Positions 1 to 6,416 of a DNA stretch of 7,274 bases are shown here, one piece after another; position 1 is the stretch's first letter; each line of letters begins with the position of its first letter. The DNA is from an uncultured Erysipelotrichaceae bacterium. Its GTDB lineage: Bacteria; Bacillota_I; Bacilli_A; Erysipelotrichales; Erysipelotrichaceae. The DNA lies in assembly GCA_937874965.1 (NCBI GenBank), contig CALNCD010000011.1, forward strand, positions 1 through 7,274, read 5' to 3'. The notes below the pieces were generated by a model. It ran no database searches. It was not told the origin of the DNA and worked only from the letters and a program-made list of their open reading frames with translations. Made by a program: the position numbers and the translations under genes.

Positions 1-783
1 CACCTGTTCAACTGTGCTGATGAGTTCTTGCTCATCCAGACTGCGGGCCTCACAGGTCATGGTTACACAACCCATAACAACATTGGTAGCTGTTCCTCCT
101 TCAATCAACCCGATATTAAAGGTTGTCTGCGCATTGATACGCCCTACCTTCAACTGGTTGATTGCATCAGCAGCAATCACCAGCGCATGAATGCCTTTCT
201 CAGGTTCTACCCCGGCATGTGCTTCGCGGCCTTGGATACGGAGTGTTCCCTTCCAGCTGAAGGGCGACTGGACCGTAACCTGTCCTGGTTTTCCTTCGCC
301 ATCCAGGATAAGCCCGGTCCTGATCCCTTCCAGCAATCGTGGATCCAGACCCTTAACACCCCGTAGACTGACTTCTTCACTGACACTGAACACACAACGG
401 AACACAGGTACAGGCTGATCGTGTTCATGAACCATCCGGATAAGTTCCAACAGAATTGCTACACCTGCCTTGTCGTCAGCTCCAAGGATACTGGTCTGAT
501 CACTCTCAAGTCGATCGGCACTCCGTTTCACGGTGATCCTTTCACAAGGGCCAACGGTATCCATATGCGCATCCAGCAAAAGCGAAGGCTGTCCCTGACC
601 GACATCGACAATCAGATTACCGCACTGCCCTCCGAATTGCTTTCCGGCCTCATCCTGAATGCAACGGACAGGATAAGGGCGCAGAGCATCCATAATATAG
701 TCAGCTACAGCATTTTCATGACCGGTAGGCGATGAAATCTGACATAGTTCTGAAAAAGTTCGTATCAATCGTTCGTTGTTCAT
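1..783 (-). CDS. M20 family metallopeptidase, PepT-like (partial, C-terminus outside window)
   Basis: The first 261 residues of a zinc-dependent M20 peptidase, open to the window edge. Visible family signatures: the first metal motif around residues 71-77 (DAHMDTV, His73 and Asp75), the bridging Asp in ADDKAG (102-107), the catalytic and metal-binding Glu pair at 136-137 (VSEEVSLRG), the dimerisation-domain motif GREAHAGVEPEKG (about 185-198, His189) and GGTATNVV (229-236). The layout best matches PepT-like tripeptidase relatives, which are cytoplasmic and cleave short peptides or related amide conjugates. The start ATG overlaps the stop codon of the upstream regulator gene (ATGA), and a GGAG lies 7 nt before it inside the regulator's coding sequence, so translation is probably coupled. 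No signal peptide is seen. All catalytic residues in the visible part are present, so it should be active if the C-terminus is intact. The true substrate is unknown; other M20 members are deacetylases or carboxypeptidases. Confidence 0.92.
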   Translation of the reverse strand, partial: MNNERLIRTFSELCQISSPTGHENAVADYIMDALRPYPVRCIQDEAGKQFGGQCGNLIVDVGQGQPSLLLDAHMDTVGPCERITVKRSADRLESDQTSILGADDKAGVAILLELIRMVHEHDQPVPVFRCVFSVSEEVSLRGVKGLDPRLLEGIRTGLILDGEGKPGQVTVQSPFSWKGTLRIQGREAHAGVEPEKGIHALVIAADAINQLKVGRINAQTTFNIGLIEGGTATNVVMGCVTMTCEARSLDEQELISTVEQV

Positions 784-2528
784 TTGTGATCTCCAATATA
801 GGCCGTAAACCCTTCATAAGTTGTGACTGATTCCAGCTGTTTCTGGTATGTGTTCAGATAACGGTACAGGAACTTGAAAATATTCATGTTGTAGCGGATG
901 CTTGAGCTCATTGTCGTCACAAGGACATGCTGGATCAGGACATCGTTAAGCTGAAGCGGATGTTTAAGATGGACATAGACACTCATACAGTGATTGTCCT
1001 TGGTACTCACGCAATGGGGAATCAGGTAATTATGGATAACCAGGGAATTGCCTTGTTGTTCTCGCGCCAGGATCCGGGTCAGCTCATTATGATCCAAAGC
1101 CCCTTGCTCTTCCAATTCCAGGCAGATTGTCCGGACCACCTCCTCGCGGCTTGAACAAGGCTTATCCAGTTCAAAACTGTATTTCTTTGGAAAAAACAAG
1201 GCTTTATTCTCCAAGATGGTCGTGTTTTCAAGGTATTCACGGATCTGCTTGATATCATTCTCTCCAAGAATATAGTTCATAAACAACGTCGGAGCAGAGC
1301 CTTGCTTGGCATCATTATAGGCATTGATGATGACATCCGGCTCGAAAGCGTCCAGTTCTTCTGAACGATCAATAATCCGGACCACCACATGTTCAATGGA
1401 ATTCTCGATCAGCTGGCTGTTGATTGTCGCTAATGCGTTATGGGGCGCAAACAAGGCAATCCGATTCTCCCGGTTTGACTGTTTGACCAGCTCAACCGTG
1501 AAGTAAAGACCCAAGAGATCATGATTGGTAATTGTATAGTGGTAAAGGTGTTCGAACTCACGAACGAACAATAAACTTAAATCAAATGAAAAAGGATACA
1601 GTCCCTTGATGGACTCAATATTGAACACTTCTTTGCTTTCCAGATAGGAAGGATAAGACAGAACCCGTTTCAGATGCAGGTAAATCTGCTTCTTCAATGA
1701 ATCAACATTGATCTGAATCGAATTCCGCTCAGAAATATCTCGCAGCAGGCGCGCTACGCTTGATTCATTGACCATCAAGTTAATCGTAATGACTTCATCG
1801 GAAATCATCGCAAGTGTTTCAAGGGAGGCGGATGAGTATACAAGTCCGGCCAATTCATAGATTTCCTTGAATATCTGGGTTTCCCGATGCTGATTGCTTG
1901 TATTGACTGTTTTCAAGGCCGAAAGGAAAACACTCTGGATCTGCGAGAGGCTCATGTTCGGAAAAACATCCAGGAGCGAGGCATTAGCCCTCAGGACAAG
2001 TTCAAGCTGTGTGAGCTGTTCTTCACTGACATCAATCATTTTCAGATAATTGACTTGATTGTATTCAATCAGATTTGCCAAGATGAAACAGCGTTTCTCA
2101 ACGGTTTCATGAATGAAGTGGCCCCGTGGTGTACTTTCAATCGCAATGTATTGTCCGAAATCATTGCGCAGCTGCTTGATCTTCTCAGCAATGGTAGCTT
2201 TAGACATATACACCGATGCGGCAAGATCATCCAATGTTGAATATTCATGCACGAGCAACTCATAGAGAATCAGCATATTGTCATTGGGATGGTCCCGTCT
2301 AAAACGCTCAAAAGCCTGGTAATTATTGATTTCCAGGGCATAGAGAGTGGGATTTGCACTGACTTTCAGTTCTGCGAAATCCAACGTCTCAAGCTGATCC
2401 TTGATTGAGGAGAGGTCGCGCATAATTGTTCGTTTTGAACGATGTATCTCCTTTGCGATCTCATCCAGGCTCAAAGGCGAAGATGATTTCATCAGCAATT
2501 CAATAATCTGAAATTGACGCTCCTGCAT
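780..2528 (-). CDS. PRD-containing transcriptional regulator (LicR/ManR/MtlR type)
   Basis: A 582-residue regulator of the kind that controls PTS operons. Order of parts, from sequence resemblance: an N-terminal helix-turn-helix (about 5-50, with LSLDEIAKEIHRSKRTIMRDL), a second Mga/HTH-like winged helix (about 85-140, STLDDLAASVYMSKATIAEK), two PTS regulation domains (about 170-265 and 275-355), an EIIB-like region (about 355-435) and a C-terminal EIIA-like region (about 440-580) with LIPHC at 502-506. Members of this family are activators whose activity is set by phosphorylation on PRD, EIIB-like and EIIA-like sites by HPr and the cognate EII. Here His285 (LHLKR) and His505 are kept, but the second PRD2 position reads LYF (Tyr342) and the EIIB-like position reads FAP (Ala361) instead of Cys. 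The start is ATG 2528, with GGGAGG about 7 nt upstream inside the malY-like gene, which it overlaps by 29 bp. It most likely controls the PTS operon it sits in. Confidence 0.9.
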   Translation of the reverse strand: MQERQFQIIELLMKSSSPLSLDEIAKEIHRSKRTIMRDLSSIKDQLETLDFAELKVSANPTLYALEINNYQAFERFRRDHPNDNMLILYELLVHEYSTLDDLAASVYMSKATIAEKIKQLRNDFGQYIAIESTPRGHFIHETVEKRCFILANLIEYNQVNYLKMIDVSEEQLTQLELVLRANASLLDVFPNMSLSQIQSVFLSALKTVNTSNQHRETQIFKEIYELAGLVYSSASLETLAMISDEVITINLMVNESSVARLLRDISERNSIQINVDSLKKQIYLHLKRVLSYPSYLESKEVFNIESIKGLYPFSFDLSLLFVREFEHLYHYTITNHDLLGLYFTVELVKQSNRENRIALFAPHNALATINSQLIENSIEHVVVRIIDRSEELDAFEPDVIINAYNDAKQGSAPTLFMNYILGENDIKQIREYLENTTILENKALFFPKKYSFELDKPCSSREEVVRTICLELEEQGALDHNELTRILAREQQGNSLVIHNYLIPHCVSTKDNHCMSVYVHLKHPLQLNDVLIQHVLVTTMSSSIRYNMNIFKFLYRYLNTYQKQLESVTTYEGFTAYIGDHK

Positions 2529-3702
2529 CAGAGTGCCTCCCTTCCCTTAAATAGTCAAATGCCTGATTGATCCGCTGCAGCCCATCCATCAGTTTGAGAT
2601 GAGTACAGCCAATATTCATCCGAAAGTAACCAGACCCGGCCGTTCCGTAAACTTCTCCCCGCATCAAGCCGACTTTACCGATATGAATAAGAGCCCTCTG
2701 TATCTCATCCAGTTCATAGCCCGACGACCTGAAATCAAGCCAGGCAAGATATGTTGCCTGGGGATAAGTGAAGTGAATCTCCGGAATGTTTGCTTTAAGG
2801 TACTGATCAAGCATTGTGAAATTCATTTCAACATGCTGGACCAGTTCAGCTCGATAGGATTCCCCTTGAGTGTAGGCACTCATCAACGCTTTCATTCCCA
2901 TCAGATTGGCTGAATTCAGAAAATCACAATGCCGTTGCTGATTCAGAAAAGCATCGCGTAAAGCCGCATCACAGATCATCGCATAGGATCCGCCTAGGCC
3001 AGGAATATTATAGGTCTTGCTGGCACTGCTGACAAGAATTAACCGTGGGCTGGCCGAAACGTAGCGGACAATCGGAAGATGCTTATGGTTGAACAGGATA
3101 AGATCAGAATGTATTTCATCTGAGATCAGCCAGGTGGCATGCTTCTGACACAATGCGCACAGGCGGCTCAGTTCATCAGCCGTGAATACCTTTCCGGTAG
3201 GATTATGCGGCGAACAAAGCAAGAAGACCTTTGCTTGCTTAAGCGCAAGTTCACACGCTACCCAGTCGATGCTCATGTCCTCGTTAAAACGAAGCGGAAT
3301 CAATTGACGATGGTTGGATTCAATGCAGTCTATGAAGGCATCATACATCGGATCAAAAGCGGCAATGGCTTCTTGAGGTGCGCTGAGTTCACGAATCAGG
3401 CAAGCCACCGTATACATCACACTTGGACTATAGACGATCCAATCCGGATGTACCGGCACCGAAAAGCGATTTCGGTAGTAGTTCATAATGGCTCCCTTGA
3501 AATCATCGTGATTCCAGCGGGTATATCCGAAGACACCGAATTCTACCGCATCATTGAGCGTATCGAGAACACATTGCGGTGCCTTGAAATCCGTATCTGA
3601 AATTGAAAAGGGCAGAATATCCGAAACACCAAAACGGTCGCTGGTGTAATCCCATTGAGTACTGTAGGTATGATGACGATCAATCATTGCATTGAAATCC
3701 AT
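2500..3702 (-). CDS. malY: MalY/PatB-type PLP-dependent aminotransferase / cystathionine beta-lyase
   Basis: A 400-residue fold-type I PLP enzyme of the MalY/PatB family, usually about 390 residues. The family cleaves C-S bonds of cystathionine, cysteine or cysteine conjugates to give a thiol, pyruvate and ammonia; E. coli MalY also modulates MalT. Visible signatures: SDTDF at 35-39 (family ADMDF), FGYT at 58-61, the cofactor-contacting HNPTGK at 166-171, SDEIHSDL at 194-201 (Asp195), the Schiff-base Lys229 in SASKTYNIPGL, and the carboxylate-binding Arg361 in RMNIG. I chose ATG 3702 because GGAGG lies 5 nt upstream; a TTG at 3714 would lie before that site. It follows the EIIC gene by 61 bp containing a weak hairpin, and its end overlaps the regulator start by 29 bp, so it belongs to the PTS operon. 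The exact substrate cannot be read from the sequence. The gene symbol is by family only. Confidence 0.88.
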   Translation of the reverse strand: MDFNAMIDRHHTYSTQWDYTSDRFGVSDILPFSISDTDFKAPQCVLDTLNDAVEFGVFGYTRWNHDDFKGAIMNYYRNRFSVPVHPDWIVYSPSVMYTVACLIRELSAPQEAIAAFDPMYDAFIDCIESNHRQLIPLRFNEDMSIDWVACELALKQAKVFLLCSPHNPTGKVFTADELSRLCALCQKHATWLISDEIHSDLILFNHKHLPIVRYVSASPRLILVSSASKTYNIPGLGGSYAMICDAALRDAFLNQQRHCDFLNSANLMGMKALMSAYTQGESYRAELVQHVEMNFTMLDQYLKANIPEIHFTYPQATYLAWLDFRSSGYELDEIQRALIHIGKVGLMRGEVYGTAGSGYFRMNIGCTHLKLMDGLQRINQAFDYLREGRHSDAGASISDY

Positions 3703-3707
3703 AGCTT

Positions 3708-3712
3708 CCTCC
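3708..3712 (-). promoter_or_regulatory. Ribosome binding site fixing the malY-like start
   Basis: GGAGG on the minus strand, 5 nt before ATG 3702. The alternative in-frame TTG at 3714 overlaps the site from upstream and is not credible. Confidence 0.75.
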
Positions 3713-3731
3713 AACTCGAATAGACAGAAAC

Positions 3732-3755
3732 AAGCAAGCCTTCGCCTACTTGCTT
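3732..3755 (-). terminator. Weak hairpin between EIIC and malY-like gene (attenuator or processing site)
   Basis: A 7-bp perfect inverted repeat (AAGCAAG at 3732-3738 with CTTGCTT at 3749-3755) in the 61-bp gap. On the minus strand it is followed by GTTTCTGTC, a poor T-tract. It may act as a partial terminator or mRNA stabiliser that lowers expression of the downstream genes relative to the PTS genes; it is too weak to be called an operon end. Confidence 0.35.
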
Positions 3756-3763
3756 ATTGTCCT

Positions 3764-4708
3764 CTATTTGTTTTTCTTCAAACGATGTTTTGCCCATGCT
3801 GTCTTAAAGACGATGATCAGCAGAATATTCAGGGCAACACCAATACCATATGCAACATAGAATGCCCAGCCGGGTTTCATCAGACCCAGCAATGGATCAA
3901 AGACACCGATTCCTGGCGCCAAGCGCTCCAACCCCAAGGCAATCGTGATGACTCCGGCAATGCCGCCTGCTAATGTGTTAGCACTGATCATCGGAATCGG
4001 ATCAGCCATGGCGAATGGAATAGCCGGTTCAGTTGCGACAGTTCCGCCGACAATGATTGCTGAAAGCGCCAAGCCATGTTCTTCCTCAGAAAACAGTTTT
4101 GGACGGATGTAGGTTGCAATTCCTGCAGCCACCGGCGGAATAGAAGCCACGACACCTACAATCGCATACCACGTATAGACACCCTCTGAAATCAGCGAGA
4201 AACAGAAGAACCAGGCAATCTTGTTCACAGGACCACCCATATCAAAGGCAAGCATGCAGCCTAGAAGGAAAGCCAATGGATACTTGAATGACGGCGGAAC
4301 GCTGTTCAAGAAATTCAGAATAGTTGTCATCAATGAACCAAGCAACGGACCGACGACATAGAATGTCAAGACACCGAAGATAAAGATTGTCACTGCTGGA
4401 ATCACCGTAAAGTTCATCAATGATTTCAAGGATTTCGGATAATTGAATGATTTGAACCATTTGACGAAATACCCGATGGATAAACCGAAGACGATAGCCC
4501 CTAAAAATCCTGCACCGGACTCTGTCCCCAGCATAGCCTTGTTGTTTGCCAAATAGGTAATGATAAATGCAGGTGCAAGACCTGGCTTATCGGCGATACT
4601 ATACGCAATGTATGCTCCCATAATCGGAATCATGAACGTGAAGCCTAGATACCCGATCGATTCAATAATGTAAGGGAATGTAGGACCGCCGGCTTCGAAA
4701 CCGATCAT
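3764..4708 (-). CDS. PTS fructose-family EIIC, C-terminal part of a frameshifted EIIBC
   Basis: A 314-residue membrane protein segment carrying most of a fructose-family EIIC, the sugar-translocating channel. It has many hydrophobic segments and the family hallmarks PIMGAYIAYSIADKPGLAP (28-46), FDMGGPVNK (155-163) and ATEPAIPFAMADP (225-237, the counterpart of the common TEGAIPF motif). It ends in a basic tail. The frame opens with ATG 4708, which overlaps the stop of the preceding EIIB-EIIC fragment (ATGA), but there is no purine-rich ribosome binding site in front of it. The first transmembrane segment of EIIC is encoded in the other frame. Together the two parts total 485 codons, the usual size of a single EIIBC (E. 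coli FrvB is similar). I read this as the downstream half of one gene split by a missing base. Expression by reinitiation is possible but would give an EIIC lacking its first helix. Sugar specificity is unknown. Confidence 0.85.
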   Translation of the reverse strand: MIGFEAGGPTFPYIIESIGYLGFTFMIPIMGAYIAYSIADKPGLAPAFIITYLANNKAMLGTESGAGFLGAIVFGLSIGYFVKWFKSFNYPKSLKSLMNFTVIPAVTIFIFGVLTFYVVGPLLGSLMTTILNFLNSVPPSFKYPLAFLLGCMLAFDMGGPVNKIAWFFCFSLISEGVYTWYAIVGVVASIPPVAAGIATYIRPKLFSEEEHGLALSAIIVGGTVATEPAIPFAMADPIPMISANTLAGGIAGVITIALGLERLAPGIGVFDPLLGLMKPGWAFYVAYGIGVALNILLIIVFKTAWAKHRLKKNK

Positions 4709-5220
4709 CGGCCATTGTAGTCAGCGGTTTGTCCTTTGGCGACTCCCCATTGAGCCAGGACATTCGCTACCGCAACCAGAATACCGCCGCCGACAACAAA
4801 TGGAAGTGCTGCAGATATTCCAGCCATCAAGTGCGACATAACACTGTTCTGAGCCGATTTCTGCTTGCCGAGTTTCACATTGCCCAATCCTTCAAAGACG
4901 TATGCCTTGCTCTCAAGATCATCGAAAATAGTCTTGGCTTCCTTTAAGGCATCACTGACTTTAATCTGTACAACTTTCTTACCTGCGAAGCGTTGACGAT
5001 CCGATTCGGTAATGCTTCGTCCAATTGCTAAAATGACATAATCAGCAGCTTGAATCTGTTCTGAACTCAATTCATTTTCGACCCCTGCTGCCCCTTGGGT
5101 CTCAACATGGATATCATGCCCTAACTCACGCGCGCGCTTCTCGAAAGCTTCCGCAACCATGTAGGTATGGGCAATTCCGGCTGGACAGTTTGTTACCGCA
5201 ACAATTCTTAAACGACTCAT
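4705..5220 (-). CDS. PTS fructose-family EIIB plus N-terminus of EIIC (frameshifted EIIBC, 5' part)
   Basis: 171 residues. Residues 1-102 form a fructose-type EIIB, which takes phosphate from EIIA and passes it to the incoming sugar. The phosphorylated residue is Cys12 in VTNCPAGIAHT, followed by VETQGAAG (39-46). A linker leads to the first EIIC transmembrane segment at about 130-157 (LMAGISAALPFVVGGG and following). The protein stops after ADYNGR, in the first EIIC loop. The rest of EIIC continues without loss in the -1 frame, starting only 4 bp back. One extra G or C in the GGCC at 4710-4713 would give NGPMIGFEAGG and a continuous EIIBC. The start ATG 5220 has AGGAGG 5 nt upstream and follows the EIIA stop by 10 bp. 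The EIIB domain itself looks intact; the membrane part is cut off. Confidence 0.87.
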   Translation of the reverse strand: MSRLRIVAVTNCPAGIAHTYMVAEAFEKRARELGHDIHVETQGAAGVENELSSEQIQAADYVILAIGRSITESDRQRFAGKKVVQIKVSDALKEAKTIFDDLESKAYVFEGLGNVKLGKQKSAQNSVMSHLMAGISAALPFVVGGGILVAVANVLAQWGVAKGQTADYNGR

Positions 5221-5230
5221 ATTTTCCTCC

Positions 5231-5677
5231 TTATATAAGTGCAGTGTTTATCGCGTCCAGGATACTGTTCGTATCCTGAGCATCTTTGAGTAATGCTACG
5301 AAATCATCATAGATTAATTTGCGTGTCAGTTTGGACAGCATCACCAGATGCAGATTCCCTTCCCCTTCAGGGACCAAAAGACAAAGACAGACTTCAACAG
5401 GCTCGCCGTCAATGGAACTCCATTCCACCTTCTGTTCAAGCTGGCCGAAGAGAATCGCCGCCTGCATCACATTGGTTGAACGGGCATGAGGAATCGCAAT
5501 TCCATTTCCGAATCCGGTCGTTGACTCCAGTTCCCGATTGACGAGATCGTGATAGCATTCCTCTTCGTCCCTGACATAGCCTAAGTCCTTCGCTTGCTTC
5601 GCAAATGCACTCAGAATATCCTTCTGTGATGTCCCCTTAACTGACAGTATGATATTTTCTTGTTTGAATAATTCCAT
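5231..5677 (-). CDS. PTS fructose-family EIIA
   Basis: A 148-residue cytoplasmic EIIA of the fructose/mannitol class (PTS_EIIA_2), which carries phosphate from HPr to EIIB. The active site is His64 in GFGNGIAIPHAR (55-66), followed by the usual hydrophobic core with LLVPEGEGNLHLVMLSKL and a short C-terminal helix. Length matches a stand-alone EIIA domain. I chose ATG 5677 because AGAGGA lies 5 nt upstream and the homology begins with MELFKQENI; the same frame stays open to an ATG at 5764, but that stretch covers the promoter and has no family similarity. It is the first gene of the PTS operon, and EIIB follows 10 bp later. Its phosphorylation state would also feed back on the PRD regulator encoded downstream, if that regulator follows the family pattern. 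Confidence 0.92.
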   Translation of the reverse strand: MELFKQENIILSVKGTSQKDILSAFAKQAKDLGYVRDEEECYHDLVNRELESTTGFGNGIAIPHARSTNVMQAAILFGQLEQKVEWSSIDGEPVEVCLCLLVPEGEGNLHLVMLSKLTRKLIYDDFVALLKDAQDTNSILDAINTALI

Positions 5678-5682
5678 AATAG

Positions 5683-5688
5683 TCCTCT
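5683..5688 (-). promoter_or_regulatory. Ribosome binding site fixing the EIIA start
   Basis: AGAGGA on the minus strand, 5 nt before ATG 5677. It favours this start over the in-frame ATG at 5764, which lies upstream of the promoter. Confidence 0.7.
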
Positions 5689-5707
5689 CTAAACAACTTA
5701 CACCCCC

Positions 5708-5736
5708 AGTATAGCTAAACCTTCCTTCCTTGGAAA
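5708..5736 (-). promoter_or_regulatory. Sigma-A type promoter of the PTS operon
   Basis: Read on the minus strand: -35 TTTCCA (5731-5736), a 17-bp spacer, -10 TATACT (5708-5713). Transcription would begin near 5700, leaving a leader of about 23 nt that holds the EIIA ribosome binding site. The -10 differs from consensus at one base and the -35 at two. No clear cre site or operator was recognised. The spacer contains three CCTT units (plus strand 5720-5731). Confidence 0.65.
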
Positions 5737-5773
5737 CCGTCATTTTGTCGCTCGGACTCGGCATTTACTGAAC

Positions 5774-5815
5774 AAACAAAGGATTTGTCCAAGACGAATG
5801 ACAAATCCTTTGTTT
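5774..5815 (-). terminator. Strong rho-independent terminator after the aldolase operon
   Basis: A perfect 16-bp inverted repeat (5774-5789 and 5800-5815) with a 10-nt loop starts one base after the class II aldolase stop codon. On the minus strand the 3' arm ends in CCTTTGTTT and continues with GTTCAG, giving a T-rich tail that partly lies in the stem; the 5' arm is A-rich, so it may also work in the other direction. It separates the sugar-acid operon from the PTS operon. Confidence 0.8.
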
Positions 5816-5816
5816 A

Positions 5817-6416
5817 CTATAAATCGAGTATATTGATTTGACCAAGCCCTAAAGCATGAATATAGCTTTCGCTGGTTTCCTCAAGAAACACCATGTTCTC
5901 ATACGCTTTCTGGATATCTGCCCCGACAGCTATCGCACCATGATTTCTAAGCAATACCGCATTTCCTTGGCCCAGATTATCCACAATCGATTGATTGACC
6001 CGAGGATCATCCGGCACATAGAAGTCAGCGCATTGAACCGGCTGCTTCAGTTGTAAATGGACACCGAAAGTAATCATCGGCAACCCTAGACCCGCCAAAG
6101 CCAAGGCTGTTGCATAACGGGAATGCGTGTGGGTTATCGCATTGACGTCCTCTCTGGCTTGATAGATGGCCAGATGAAAGCGGGTATCCATGGAAATCCG
6201 ATGCATCGCATGCTGGACTTCTCCATTCAAGCGGAGCACACTGATATCCTGTTCCTGCAGCAAATCATAATCCAATCCGCTGGGCGTCGCGTAAATCAAT
6301 GTGCCTTGGCGAAGCGACAGACTGCCCTTGTTGCATGCGATCGAAACCAGCTTTTCAGCTTTCAGTTGCTTGGCGTAAGCAATCAGCTGCGTTTCAGGAT
6401 TCACGGTTGAAATCAC
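5817..6416 (-). CDS. Class II aldolase/adducin family protein (fuculose-phosphate aldolase-like)
   Basis: A 199-residue zinc-dependent class II aldolase-type protein. The family splits sugar phosphates such as L-fuculose-1-phosphate into dihydroxyacetone phosphate and an aldehyde; relatives are epimerases, dehydratases or decarboxylases. The three zinc ligands are visible: His96 and His98 in THTHS and His159 in RNHGAI. TPSGLDYD (44-51) and the segment FHLAIYQAREDVNAI are also typical. Departures from the fuculose aldolase pattern: the usual GN(V/I)S is GSLS (31-34), and the SSE triad reads SMD at 75-77, so the catalytic Glu is Asp77. The start is GTG 6416, directly after an in-frame stop, with a second GTG at 6404; neither has a clear ribosome binding site. 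It overlaps the KDPG aldolase end by 23 bp and is probably translationally coupled to it. A terminator hairpin follows immediately after the stop. The reaction is uncertain. Confidence 0.85.
   Translation of the reverse strand: MISTVNPETQLIAYAKQLKAEKLVSIACNKGSLSLRQGTLIYATPSGLDYDLLQEQDISVLRLNGEVQHAMHRISMDTRFHLAIYQAREDVNAITHTHSRYATALALAGLGLPMITFGVHLQLKQPVQCADFYVPDDPRVNQSIVDNLGQGNAVLLRNHGAIAVGADIQKAYENMVFLEETSESYIHALGLGQINILDL

Noticed and set aside
28..735. Several plus-strand open frames
   Set aside because: They are antisense to the M20 peptidase, whose metal-binding motifs are in the minus frame.
1887..2240. 117-codon plus-strand frame
   Set aside because: Shadow of the PRD regulator; no family features.
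3139..3600. 153-codon open frame on the plus strand
   Set aside because: It lies wholly antisense to the malY-like gene, whose frame has clear PLP-enzyme motifs. The plus-strand protein shows no recognisable motif or ribosome binding site.
4705..4720. Programmed -1 frameshifting as the way to make EIIBC
   Set aside because: No slippery heptamer of the X XXY YYZ type is present at the junction, and no obvious downstream stimulatory hairpin was seen.
5678..5764. N-terminal extension of EIIA to ATG 5764
   Set aside because: The stretch contains the promoter, lacks similarity to EIIA proteins, and the internal ATG 5677 has its own ribosome binding site.
5678..5773. A catabolite-responsive (cre) site near the PTS promoter
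   Set aside because: No stretch matches the cre consensus well enough to call.
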